DNA from: DASSFZ01 sp036514635 | GTDB taxonomy: Bacteria; Chloroflexota; Anaerolineae; Fen-1058 | NCBI GenBank assembly: GCA_036514635.1 | Contig: DATBWU010000243.1 | Coordinates: 1-35,682 of the forward strand | Direction: 5' to 3' | Length of the DNA stretch: 35,682 nucleotides | In this document: in pieces, positions 1 to 6,720 of the stretch | Numbering within the stretch: the first letter of the stretch is position 1 | Layout: every line of letters starts with the position of its first letter | The notes under the pieces: model-generated | What the model was told of the DNA's origin: nothing | Database searches by the model: none | The model's input: the letters and a program-made list of their open reading frames with translations, nothing else | Translations under genes and position numbers: made by a program

Positions 1-1176
1 GAGCGCGTTCAGATAAAACGGTGCGCTCGCGGATACGGTGTCGTACAACTCCGTCCCAATGAGCGGCCCCACCACCTGCCCCATGCTCACCGCGAAGGTG
101 TAAACACCGAACGCCGTGCCGCGCTTGTCGCCCCGGCTGAAATCGGCGACCAGCGCCTGTTCGGCCGGCGTCGCCGCCGAGAAGGCGGCTGCCTCGCCCG
201 CCCACAGCGCCACCAACGGAACCATCGACCACAGGCCGAAGATCGGCACCAGCGCCGACAGACTCGGCAGTAGTGCGCTCGTCACGCCGCCGGTGACCAA
301 GCCGATGGCGATCGGCAACTTACGCCCGACCCGATCCGACACCTTCCCCAGCCGCGATTGAAGAAAGCCAAAGACCAACGCCGACGGCATGTATGCCAGC
401 GCGATGATCACAATGTCTTTCGTGAAATGATCCTGAATGTAGATCGGCAAGATCGGCTCCAGCGCCCGCAGCGCGGTCGAGGTCAAGAAGACGATGAGGG
501 CCAGAAGAATCAACTGGCTAGAGATCGTCGAGCGACCGTCGTCCGCCGACACCTGGACACGGACATAGGTTTCGGGCAAATGGCGGTAGGCCGCCCACAG
601 CGCCATGCCGGCCAAGAGCGTGTAGCCGACGAAGGCCACGCTCCAGCCGGCCTGATCGATCGTGAGTGTGAAGTTGAACGGGGCGAAGGCGATCCGCGTG
701 AAAAAGAGGATAGCGACAATCACGCCATACAACCCGCCGCGTGCCAGCATCTCTTCGACCGCGCCGAACATGTTGCCGCGCCCGCCGCGCGTCGCCAGGT
801 CAGCCGTCATCGCGTAAGCCGATAGCCAGATCATGCCGGCGGCGATGCCTTGCAGCACGCGCCCCCAGAACAACCAGTCGAACGAGTTGCCGATCGAGAA
901 GAAAACACTGGATAACACTTGCACCAGCAGGCCGGCCAGGAAGAAGCGGCGGCGGCCATAGCGATCCAGCGCCCAGCCCGCGATCGGGCGCATGATGAGC
1001 GTCATCAACGCGTACACGCTGAATAGCTGGCCGATCTGAATCGGGTCCAGTTGCAGCACCTGCGGCCCGAAGATCGGGATAGCGAAAGTCAGCACGCCGA
1101 TCGGGAACGACGAGAGAAACAGCGAGCGGCGCATGACATTCAGCGTGCGCGTGGTATCGGTCAAGGGTTCAGACAT
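1..1176 (-). CDS. MFS transporter, 3' part outside window
   Basis: The frame is open from ATG at 1176 to base 1 (392 codons) with no stop, so the C-terminus lies beyond the left edge. Translation by eye gives a hydrophobic polytopic membrane protein of the major facilitator superfamily. The MFS motif A appears after the second helix (GWALDRYGRRR, about residues 67-77) and again, degenerate, at the start of the second half (GKVSDRVGRK), as expected from the internal duplication of a 12-helix MFS carrier. A GGAG stands just upstream of the ATG. It follows glycerate kinase on the same strand after 122 bp. The substrate cannot be read from sequence; an efflux-type (drug or metabolite) carrier is possible. 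Confidence 0.9.
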   Translation of the reverse strand, partial: MSEPLTDTTRTLNVMRRSLFLSSFPIGVLTFAIPIFGPQVLQLDPIQIGQLFSVYALMTLIMRPIAGWALDRYGRRRFFLAGLLVQVLSSVFFSIGNSFDWLFWGRVLQGIAAGMIWLSAYAMTADLATRGGRGNMFGAVEEMLARGGLYGVIVAILFFTRIAFAPFNFTLTIDQAGWSVAFVGYTLLAGMALWAAYRHLPETYVRVQVSADDGRSTISSQLILLALIVFLTSTALRALEPILPIYIQDHFTKDIVIIALAYMPSALVFGFLQSRLGKVSDRVGRKLPIAIGLVTGGVTSALLPSLSALVPIFGLWSMVPLVALWAGEAAAFSAATPAEQALVADFSRGDKRGTAFGVYTFAVSMGQVVGPLIGTELYDTVSASAPFYLNAL

Positions 1177-1214
1177 GCGTGCTCCAGATGGGCAGGGCGA
1201 GGGTTTCAAAATCA

Positions 1215-1276
1215 CACGGGAAGGATCAGCCTCCCCGTGCGTGCCGCATTATAGTTCAGCTAAGGCATACTGCAAA
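1215..1276 (-). promoter_or_regulatory. Candidate promoter and 5' hairpin for the MFS gene
   Basis: On the minus strand TTTGCA (1276-1271) and TATAAT (1253-1248) are separated by 17 bp. The expected start near 1241 falls directly before an imperfect 10-bp hairpin (1215-1224 with 1230-1239, one mismatch, loop 1225-1229), followed by TGATTTTGAAA. The hairpin could instead be the terminator of the upstream glycerate kinase gene. The -35 box is weak. Confidence 0.4.
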
Positions 1277-1298
1277 CTCGAAGCCTGTCCACGCTTTG

Positions 1299-2666
1299 TC
1301 AGAACATGAACAGCAACAGCAGGTCGTTGACGTTTGTGCCGGTTGGCCCGGTTACGATAAGACCTGCCGAGACTGTGTGCCCCGCCAGGTCTCTAAAAAA
1401 GGTGTACGAATCATTCTCTGCCAGATACTTCGCCGCGTCGATGCGCGCCGCGCGCGCCTGCGCCATGAACTCGCCGTTGACGATCGCGCCGGCCGCGCCG
1501 GTTGGGCCGTCACCGCCATCGGTCGCCAGCGCAGCGATCCACGTGTCGCGTATCCCCTCGATGCCGAAAGCCGCCGACAGCGCCAACTCCTGATTGCGCC
1601 CGCCCGTGCCCGGCCCGCGCACGGTGACCGTCGTCTCGCCGCCCGCGATCACGCACGCGGGCCGCGCCACCGGTCGATCGACGGCGTGGATCTCGCGCGC
1701 GATGGCGGCGGCGACTTTGCCGACTTCACGCGCCTCGCCCTGCAGGAAGGTCGTGAGCAGCAGCGTGTTGAAGCCCTGTGATCGGGCAAACGCCTCAGCC
1801 GCCTCGGCGGCCACGCGATTGCTGCCGACGATCACGTTCTGCACGCGCTCGAACGGCTCCGTGCTCGATGCGGGCGCGGCGCGCAGCCCGGCCTGTAGAT
1901 GCGCACGGACGGACTCCGGCAGGCGATCGGCCAGATCGAATTCTTCGATCACGCGCCAGGCGTCGGCGAAGGTGGAGGGATCGAATGCAGTCGGCCCGGA
2001 CGCAATCACCGAGAGATCGTCGCCGATCACGTCGCTGAGGATCAGCGCGAGCGTGCTCGCGCCGCCGCTCAGGCGCACCAGCCCGCCGCCTTTGATGCGA
2101 TCCAGTCGCTTGCGCACGGCGTTGAGCTGGTGGATCGTCGCGCCGGATCGGAGCAGCACATCGGTCGTCGCCTGCAAGTCAGCGAGCGAAATGCCCTCCG
2201 CAGGCAGCGTCACCAGGGCCGAGCCGCCGCCGGAGATCGCGCATAACAACAGGTCGCGCTCGGTCGCATCGCGCAGCAAATTCTCGATCGCCCGCGCGCC
2301 GGCGACCGAGTGCTCATCCGGCACGGGATGTCCCGCCTCGATCACTTGTACGCTGCCCGGCGCTTGCCAGTCGCCCACGTGGCCGTACTTGGTGACGATC
2401 ACACCTGCCGTCAGCGCCTCGTCAAGCAGATCGATCAGCGCGTCGGCCATCGCTGCGGCGGCCTTGCCGATCGACACCAGGAACACGCGGTTCGCCTGGC
2501 GCAGATCAATCGCCCGATCGGCCACCATCAGCCTGCCGCCGATACGCTGCACGCGGCGGTAGATCGCCTCGCGCGGATCGGCGGCTTTGAGCGCGGCGCG
2601 GATCGCCTCGTCGATGAGACGGCGCTGGGCAACGGGATCGCTTCGGAGTGCCTTGAGATCGATCAC
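1299..2666 (-). CDS. Glycerate 2-kinase (GckA/TtuD, MOFRL family)
   Basis: A 455-residue protein if started at GTG 2666; the open frame reaches back to 2741, but that extension runs through an intergenic hairpin and looks non-coding. The N-terminal DUF4147 domain carries the family's glycine-rich stretch (CAISGGGSALVTLPAEG) and the NAVRKRLDRIKGGGL segment. The C-terminal MOFRL domain shows GGETTVTVRGPGTGGRNQEL, ATDGGDGPTGAAGAI and the typical end GPTGTNVNDLLLL. The family phosphorylates D-glycerate to 2-phosphoglycerate with ATP in the cytoplasm, feeding glyoxylate, tartrate or serine breakdown products into glycolysis. No pathway partners are adjacent apart from the downstream MFS carrier, which might import a related acid (inference). 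Confidence 0.93.
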   Translation of the reverse strand: MIDLKALRSDPVAQRRLIDEAIRAALKAADPREAIYRRVQRIGGRLMVADRAIDLRQANRVFLVSIGKAAAAMADALIDLLDEALTAGVIVTKYGHVGDWQAPGSVQVIEAGHPVPDEHSVAGARAIENLLRDATERDLLLCAISGGGSALVTLPAEGISLADLQATTDVLLRSGATIHQLNAVRKRLDRIKGGGLVRLSGGASTLALILSDVIGDDLSVIASGPTAFDPSTFADAWRVIEEFDLADRLPESVRAHLQAGLRAAPASSTEPFERVQNVIVGSNRVAAEAAEAFARSQGFNTLLLTTFLQGEAREVGKVAAAIAREIHAVDRPVARPACVIAGGETTVTVRGPGTGGRNQELALSAAFGIEGIRDTWIAALATDGGDGPTGAAGAIVNGEFMAQARAARIDAAKYLAENDSYTFFRDLAGHTVSAGLIVTGPTGTNVNDLLLLFMF

Positions 2667-2696
2667 GATACTGACGCAATGGAGAACGAATTTGCC

Positions 2697-2770
2697 ACCA
2701 AGACACGACCCCGCAGAAAGATGCGGGGCCAGCGACACCAAGTTTTCTTTTTACTTGGTGTCCTGGTGGT
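2697..2770. repeat. Intergenic double hairpin (CACCAAG-type)
   Basis: Between the HicB/DinB gene and glycerate kinase there are two nested inverted repeats: GACACCAAG (2734-2742) with CTTGGTGTC (2754-2762) around a T-rich 11-nt loop, and CCCCGC (2709-2714) with GCGGGG (2723-2728). An outer CCACCAAGACAC is echoed by the later GTGTCCTGGTGG. It could act as a terminator for the upstream gene. Confidence 0.6.
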
Positions 2771-2781
2771 TAGCCGAATCT

Positions 2782-3468
2782 TTATGCATTCAACTTCTCG
2801 CGGAACTGGCGGATGTGCAGCGTGTGATCGCGCTCGTGCCACAGCGCGCGCCGCAGCATCTTGCGCGGCGACCACATCTCGCCGGCCTTCACCTCAATGC
2901 GGGCGACGCCTTCCAGTTGGGGCAGCACTTCCAACAGCCGGGCGCGCGCCATCTCCAGCCGCGCTCGCCAGTGCCCGGGTTCCTGATCGAGCGGCGGCGC
3001 GAGGTTGAGCCGATCGAGATACCACCACTCGGCGCGGCCGGTGTGGTTGAGAATCCCGCCGATCGACCACTCACCCTCGACGGGCCGGTTCAGCGTGTCG
3101 ATTGAGAGACCGTCGAACGAGGCAAGCAGGTCGGCGCGCTGCCATTCGAGCCGCTGCACGGCCAGCCGAATCTCGTCCGCCGTCAGCGCAGGGACATCGG
3201 CGGCGAAGAAAGCGTTGACGATGTAGTCGGGATCGTCGGGAGTCGGCCACTCGCGCCCGACCTCGTCGACGAACACTTCAACCAACGACTCGCCGACGGG
3301 TTGGGTATTGGCATACGCTGCGCGCCAGGCGAGATAGTCGTAGATCGTCTGCGGCGCGCTGGCGAGTGCCGTGTCACGATCGTCCGCGCTGGTGTAACAG
3401 CCGAGCAGCACCGGCACGTGCGCCACCCATCGACCTTCCATTTCCTCCAGACAAATCGCGTATCGCAT
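2782..3468 (-). CDS. HicB-like/DinB-like two-domain protein
   Basis: A 228-residue cytoplasmic protein in two parts. Residues 1-75 resemble the HicB antitoxin-like fold (MRYAICLEEMEGRWVAHVP, then GCYTSADDRDTAL). Residues 95-228 look like a DinB/YfiT-type four-helix bundle, with the WSIGGILNHTGRAEWWYLDRL helix and the C-terminal WHERDHTLHIRQF segment supplying histidines typical of DinB metal sites. DinB-superfamily proteins are mostly metal-dependent thiol-transferase-like or uncharacterised enzymes. No HicA toxin lies next to it, so an antitoxin role is unlikely. The next gene upstream (3519-3974) encodes a second DinB-like protein on the same strand. Confidence 0.8.
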   Translation of the reverse strand: MRYAICLEEMEGRWVAHVPVLLGCYTSADDRDTALASAPQTIYDYLAWRAAYANTQPVGESLVEVFVDEVGREWPTPDDPDYIVNAFFAADVPALTADEIRLAVQRLEWQRADLLASFDGLSIDTLNRPVEGEWSIGGILNHTGRAEWWYLDRLNLAPPLDQEPGHWRARLEMARARLLEVLPQLEGVARIEVKAGEMWSPRKMLRRALWHERDHTLHIRQFREKLNA

Positions 3469-3481
3469 GGCCCTACTTTAC

Positions 3482-3505
3482 CACGAAGTCCATGGGGTCT
3501 TCGTG
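3482..3505. repeat. Small intergenic hairpin (CACGAAG type)
   Basis: CACGAAG (3482-3488) and CTTCGTG (3499-3505) form a short hairpin between the two DinB genes. ACCACG to its left is matched by CGTGGT to its right in a second register. It belongs to the same style of short-word intergenic palindromes seen elsewhere in the window. Confidence 0.5.
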
Positions 3506-3518
3506 CCGTGGTGGTTAG

Positions 3519-3974
3519 CTATCGTCGCTGATCCCACAACTGGCGGGTGAGCTGAATGTGACCGGCATGAATCGCCGTGTGCGCGAGCGCGTGCGCCAGC
3601 GCCCAGGCGACGGTGAGCTCGCGCCCGTCGTGCGGCGAGAGGCGCTTGGATTCGAGATCGGACAACGCCAGCCGTTCGAGAACCGTTCGGCTGTGCGCGA
3701 ACGCTGCGTCGAGACGGGCGATCAGCGCGGCAGCGTCCAGGTCTTTCGTGTGGAACTCCGTCTCGCGCACGCGGCCCGAGGGGTCTTGCCCCGCCACGTC
3801 GCCGATCCAATAGCGCAGCGCACCCGTCGTATGCGCGGCCAGCACGGCGATCGAGTTCATGCCCGGGCCGGGCGACCAGTCGAGCGCGTCTTGCGGCAGT
3901 CCTTCGATGGCGCGCCGCAGGTCGGTGTGAAGTTCTTGCAGGCGGTCGAGGTAATCGATGAACAGCGTGTGCAT
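3519..3974 (-). CDS. DinB-family (DUF664-like) protein
   Basis: A 151-residue soluble protein with the DinB helical-bundle pattern: an N-terminal helix (LDRLQELHTDLRRAIEGLP), then DWSPGPGMNSIAVLAAHTTGALRYWIGDV with a buried histidine, and the C-terminal HALAHTAIHAGHIQLTRQ helix with spaced histidines. In this superfamily three histidines usually bind a divalent metal. Activity unknown; some relatives transfer bacillithiol or mycothiol. A GGAGG-type site lies just upstream of the ATG at 3974. A REP-like palindrome follows upstream, then the transposase gene. Confidence 0.85.
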   Translation of the reverse strand: MHTLFIDYLDRLQELHTDLRRAIEGLPQDALDWSPGPGMNSIAVLAAHTTGALRYWIGDVAGQDPSGRVRETEFHTKDLDAAALIARLDAAFAHSRTVLERLALSDLESKRLSPHDGRELTVAWALAHALAHTAIHAGHIQLTRQLWDQRR

Positions 3975-3993
3975 CGATCCTCCTTAGTCCGGG

Positions 3994-4012
3994 TGAGACT
4001 TCGGAAGTCTCA
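3994..4012. repeat. REP-like palindrome downstream of the RAYT gene
   Basis: TGAGACTTCGGAAGTCTCA is a perfect 9-bp inverted repeat around a single central G. It sits two bases past the stop codon of the transposase gene and shares the ACTTCGGAAGT core with the palindrome on the other side of that gene. Confidence 0.85.
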
Positions 4013-4013
4013 T

Positions 4014-4619
4014 CTAATCAAGCAGCAAGTGAGCGATGCGATCCGAATCAGATGACACGTAAACATCGACAAACTGCCGGTAAGCCGCGCGATCGGGGAA
4101 CTGCGAAAGCACAATATCCGGCCTCGGCAAGTGACCATTCCGTAGTCCCAGATAGTCGCGGTAACTGGAATACGGCCAATCTTCGGGCCGTCCAGTCAGG
4201 CCCGCCTGCACGGGGTTGAGGTGAATGTACCGAGACAGATGCAGCAGGTACTCGTCGCGATCAATGCACCGGGCTTGAAACGCGCCCTGAAACAGCGCGC
4301 CGATACGGTGGCGGCGTTGGTTGATGGCTTTGGTGTAAGAGATGGTGAGCAACTGAAGATGGTGCGAGAGGTCGTCGTCATGCGGTTGGAGCAGCAAGTG
4401 AAAGTGGTTGGGCATCAGGCAGTAGGCGACGACGGTGCAGACTTCCGAAGTCTCGCGAAGCGCTTCGGAAGTCTTTAAGGGCGCATCCAGATACCGCTTG
4501 AGACGGCGCAGGAAAAACAGGTAGTTCTCTTCCTCAAAGAAGATGTCCTGCCGGTTGTGGCCGCGATTATAGACGTGATAGCATTCACCGGCGACTAAGG
4601 GAACTTCACGTCTGGGCAT
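4014..4619 (-). CDS. REP-associated tyrosine transposase (RAYT, Y1_Tnp family)
   Basis: A 201-residue IS200-like single-domain transposase. It has the HUH-type metal site (AYCLMPNHFHLLLQP, about residues 65-79), the strand GECYHVYNRG near the N-terminus, and the catalytic-tyrosine helix region EYLLHLSRYIHLNPVQAGL. RAYTs are domesticated relatives of IS200/IS605 transposases that nick and join single-stranded REP palindromes. Matching palindromes lie on both sides (3994-4012, 4631-4659). A third copy of the core is inside the coding sequence (4440-4475) and is translated as KTSEALRETSEV. ATG at 4619 has a GGAGG just upstream. Intact by eye. Confidence 0.93.
   Translation of the reverse strand: MPRREVPLVAGECYHVYNRGHNRQDIFFEEENYLFFLRRLKRYLDAPLKTSEALRETSEVCTVVAYCLMPNHFHLLLQPHDDDLSHHLQLLTISYTKAINQRRHRIGALFQGAFQARCIDRDEYLLHLSRYIHLNPVQAGLTGRPEDWPYSSYRDYLGLRNGHLPRPDIVLSQFPDRAAYRQFVDVYVSSDSDRIAHLLLD
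4440..4475. repeat. REP-core inverted repeat inside the RAYT coding sequence
   Basis: ACTTCCGAAG (4441-4450) and CTTCGGAAGT (4463-4472) form a perfect 10-bp inverted repeat with a 12-nt spacer, in frame within the transposase gene, and match the core of the flanking palindromes. Confidence 0.8.
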
Positions 4620-4630
4620 GTTTCCTCCAA

Positions 4631-4659
4631 ACCTCGGAAGTCTTGAAGACTTCCGAGGT
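4631..4659. repeat. REP-like palindrome upstream of the RAYT gene
   Basis: A perfect inverted repeat with 14-bp arms around one central G (left arm ACCTCGGAAGTCTT), between the stop of the sigma-factor gene (4662) and the ATG of the transposase. It shares the CGGAAGTCT core with the other two copies and may also serve as terminator for the sigma gene. Confidence 0.85.
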
Positions 4660-4661
4660 CT

Positions 4662-5222
4662 TCAATCCGACGCGCACCGCCGGCAGCAGTCCGGCCGAGG
4701 GGCGTAATCAATCAGGTGGCCCAGCCGGTCGAACTCGAAGTGGCAGCAGTCGAGCAGCGCCTCGCGCAGCATCTGCCGCCCGCGCTGCACGCGCGACTTC
4801 GCGCCGCTCAGCGACAGCCCCAGCCGCTCGGCGACTTCTTGCTGAGGCAATCCTTGCATCTCGGACAAGACCACGGCCTGGCGGTACCTGTCCGGCAAGA
4901 GGTCGACCATGTGGGTCAACGACGCGGCGATTTGCTTCGCCGCATCGCTCTCGGCAGGCTCGTCTTCAATCTCCAGCGTCTCCGGCGCGGTGACGGCCGG
5001 CCGGCGCGCGCGGTAATGATTGGCGATCGTGTTGCGCGCGATCTGGTACAGCCACGGCGCAAGTCGATCCGCGTCGCGCAGCGTGTCGATGCGCGTGTGC
5101 AGCTTGACGAAGACATCCTGCAAGATGTCATCGGCATCATCGGGATCGGAAACGCGGCTGAGGATAAACGCCCTCAGCCGCTGGCTGAATTCGTTCCAGA
5201 TGTCTTCAGTCGTGCGGTTCAT
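4662..5222 (-). CDS. sigZ: ECF-type sigma factor, SigZ-like, with Cys-rich tail
   Basis: A 186-residue sigma-70 family factor of the two-domain ECF type. Region 2 is at about residues 10-75 (DADDILQDVFVKLHTRI, then RLAPWLYQIARNTIANHYRA). Region 4 is at about 105-155 (LPDRYRQAVVLSEMQGLPQQEVAERLGLS, then GAKSRVQRGRQMLREAL). The C-terminus carries CCHFEFDRLGHLIDYAPRP and then CCRRC, a tail I associate with SigZ-type factors. Five cysteines and a histidine suggest metal, arsenite or redox sensing (inference). No anti-sigma gene is adjacent. It follows arsM and the ArsN2-like gene on the same strand. The start at 5222 has GGAG close upstream. Confidence 0.85.
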   Translation of the reverse strand: MNRTTEDIWNEFSQRLRAFILSRVSDPDDADDILQDVFVKLHTRIDTLRDADRLAPWLYQIARNTIANHYRARRPAVTAPETLEIEDEPAESDAAKQIAASLTHMVDLLPDRYRQAVVLSEMQGLPQQEVAERLGLSLSGAKSRVQRGRQMLREALLDCCHFEFDRLGHLIDYAPRPDCCRRCASD

Positions 5223-5228
5223 GACTCC

Positions 5229-5282
5229 GATCCACGAATCTTCACGAATTTACACTAATGTCTTCGTGAAGATTCGTGGATC
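5229..5282. repeat. 20-bp perfect hairpin between arsM and sigZ
   Basis: GATCCACGAATCTTCACGAA (5229-5248) pairs perfectly with its reverse complement at 5263-5282 around a 14-nt loop. The right arm overlaps the stop codon of arsM. There is no U-run, so it may be a processing or stability element rather than a classical terminator. A sister hairpin lies on the other side of arsM. Confidence 0.85.
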
Positions 5283-6015
5283 AGACTTTGTGTCCCTCGA
5301 CGGTGATGCTGGATATGCCATAGCCTTCGCCCTGCACCGCATCGTAATCGACCGAGGCGTTGACTTTCACCTCGACGAAGCCGGCCTCACGAACGATTTG
5401 CAGGTACTCCTCGCGATCCAGCGCACCGGCGACGCAGCCCGCCCACAATTCTACATCACGGCGCACCGACTCCGGCAACTGGCCGTGCGTCACCACGTCC
5501 GAGATCGAGAAGCGGCCACCGGGCTTAAGCACGCGATAGATTTCGGCGAACGCACGGCGCTTGTCGGGCACCAGGTTGATGACGCAGTTCGACAACACCA
5601 CGTCGACGCTGTTGCTGTCTACCGGCAGCGTTTCGATGTCGCCCAGCCGGAAATCGACGTTGCGATAGCCGCCCTGCACCGCGTTGCTCCACGCGCGGGC
5701 GATCATCTCCGGCGTCATATCCACGCCGATGGCGCGCCCCGCCGGGCCGGCCGCCTTCGCCGCGAGGAACACGTCGATGCCCGCGCCGCTGCCCAGGTCG
5801 AGCACCGTATCACCGGGCCTGATGCCCGCGTACACTGTCGGCACGCCACAGCCCAGGCCGAGGTTCGCACCTTCGACCACACCTTCGACGCCCGTATAAT
5901 CGACGAGCGCCGCGCTGTCATCGGAGCAACACGAACTCGTGCCGCAGCCGCAGCCGCTCGCCTGCGTGGCAACGGCCGCATAATGTTTCCGAACTTCGGT
6001 CTTGATGTCGTCCAT
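5281..6015 (-). CDS. arsM: Arsenite S-adenosylmethionine methyltransferase ArsM
   Basis: A 244-residue class I methyltransferase from ATG 6015 (AAGGAG 7 bp upstream). The open frame extends 15 codons further but into a hairpin repeat. The N-terminus has the ArsM cysteine cluster SGCGCGTSSCC (about residues 20-30). SAM-binding motif I is VLDLGSGAGIDVFLAA, motif II region VDMTPEMIARA, and motif IV/post-I SVDVVLSNCVINLVPDK carries a conserved arsenic-binding cysteine. A further cysteine is in LWAGCVAGAL. ArsM transfers methyl groups from SAM to As(III), giving mono-, di- and trimethylated arsenicals, in the cytoplasm. Neighbours (ArsN2-like acetyltransferase upstream, sigZ downstream) support an arsenic role. 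Confidence 0.95.
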   Translation of the reverse strand: MDDIKTEVRKHYAAVATQASGCGCGTSSCCSDDSAALVDYTGVEGVVEGANLGLGCGVPTVYAGIRPGDTVLDLGSGAGIDVFLAAKAAGPAGRAIGVDMTPEMIARAWSNAVQGGYRNVDFRLGDIETLPVDSNSVDVVLSNCVINLVPDKRRAFAEIYRVLKPGGRFSISDVVTHGQLPESVRRDVELWAGCVAGALDREEYLQIVREAGFVEVKVNASVDYDAVQGEGYGISSITVEGHKV

Positions 6016-6037
6016 CTCGAAACTCCTTATAGTGATC

Positions 6038-6082
6038 CGCGAATCTTCACGAATGAACACGAATGATTCGTGAAGATTCGCG
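6038..6082. repeat. 17-bp hairpin between the ArsN2-like gene and arsM
   Basis: CGCGAATCTTCACGAAT (6038-6054) pairs with ATTCGTGAAGATTCGCG (6066-6082), loop 11 nt. It repeats the words of the hairpin on the other side of arsM (shared CGAATCTTCACGAA). A further GGATTCGTGGATC follows immediately. Confidence 0.85.
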
Positions 6083-6094
6083 TGGATTCGTGGA

Positions 6095-6544
6095 TCAGCT
6101 CAGTTCTGTCCTCATCACTAGCGCGCTGGTTGGGCAGGCGCTCGTGAACTCGACCGACGTGCGCACTGCTGACGGCACTTCGGCGCGCTCGATCCGCTGA
6201 AAGCCGAAACGCGGGAAGAATTCCGCCGCGGTCTCCGTCAACAGATACACGCCGGTGACGCCGCGCTGCCGGGCGAGATCGAGCGCGGCCTGCGTGAGCC
6301 GCCGGCCCAGGCCCTGCCCGCGCAGCGACGCATCTACCGCAACCGATCGCAACAGCGCCGACGCGCCGTACATCTCAAGCGCCGCGCTGCCGACAACGCG
6401 ATCGCCGTCACGCGCGACGAGCGCCGCCGCCATGTGATCAGCCAACCCGTCCTGCGGCAGGCCGCTGCGCTCGATCAGGCCCAGGATGGCCGGAAGATCA
6501 TTTGAGGTTGCGGGTTCGATGAGAATAGCCACGGTCGTCCTCAC
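6095..6544 (-). CDS. arsN2: GNAT acetyltransferase, ArsN2-like (arsenic resistance)
   Basis: A 149-residue single-domain GNAT enzyme started by GTG at 6544. The acetyl-CoA binding loop is LLRSVAVDASLRGQGLGRRL (about residues 65-84). The C-terminal pattern AAEFFPRFGFQRIERAEVPS, ending FTSACPTSALVM, resembles the ArsN2 group of arsenic-island acetyltransferases. ArsN1 relatives acetylate the organoarsenical antibiotic arsinothricin; the ArsN2 substrate is less clear. It lies upstream of arsM with a hairpin between them, so it may share a transcript. Assignment to ArsN2 is from motif memory and context; a generic GNAT is the alternative. Confidence 0.8.
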   Translation of the reverse strand: MRTTVAILIEPATSNDLPAILGLIERSGLPQDGLADHMAAALVARDGDRVVGSAALEMYGASALLRSVAVDASLRGQGLGRRLTQAALDLARQRGVTGVYLLTETAAEFFPRFGFQRIERAEVPSAVRTSVEFTSACPTSALVMRTELS

Positions 6545-6662
6545 CCGGATAGGTTGCGAATCTCACTAATATAGACACAGCTCGCAGGAAAAAGACGCAA
6601 ATTGAGCACGGGTAAAGTATAACACGGGGCTTGTTGCATGATACGTGCTTATTTAGCCACAG

Positions 6663-6715
6663 AGACACACAGGCACGGAGATAGCGAAAACTCCGTGTTC
6701 TCTGTGCCCCCGTGG
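6663..6715. repeat. Intergenic hairpin between valS and the ArsN2-like gene
   Basis: CACGGAG (6674-6680) and CTCCGTG (6691-6697) form the core; ACAGAGACACA-type words to the left are echoed by TCTCTGTG to the right. It lies just past the valS stop codon on the minus strand and is a plausible transcript end. The rest of 6545-6662 shows no gene. Confidence 0.6.
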
Positions 6716-6720
6716 TTTTC

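Noticed and set aside
2667..2741. Longer N-terminus of glycerate kinase
   Set aside because: The extension is encoded by an intergenic hairpin repeat and has no family similarity; GTG 2666 gives the usual N-terminus.
5020..6066. Long plus-strand open frame antisense to sigZ and arsM
   Set aside because: It crosses two well-supported genes and the hairpin between them and has no recognisable motif.
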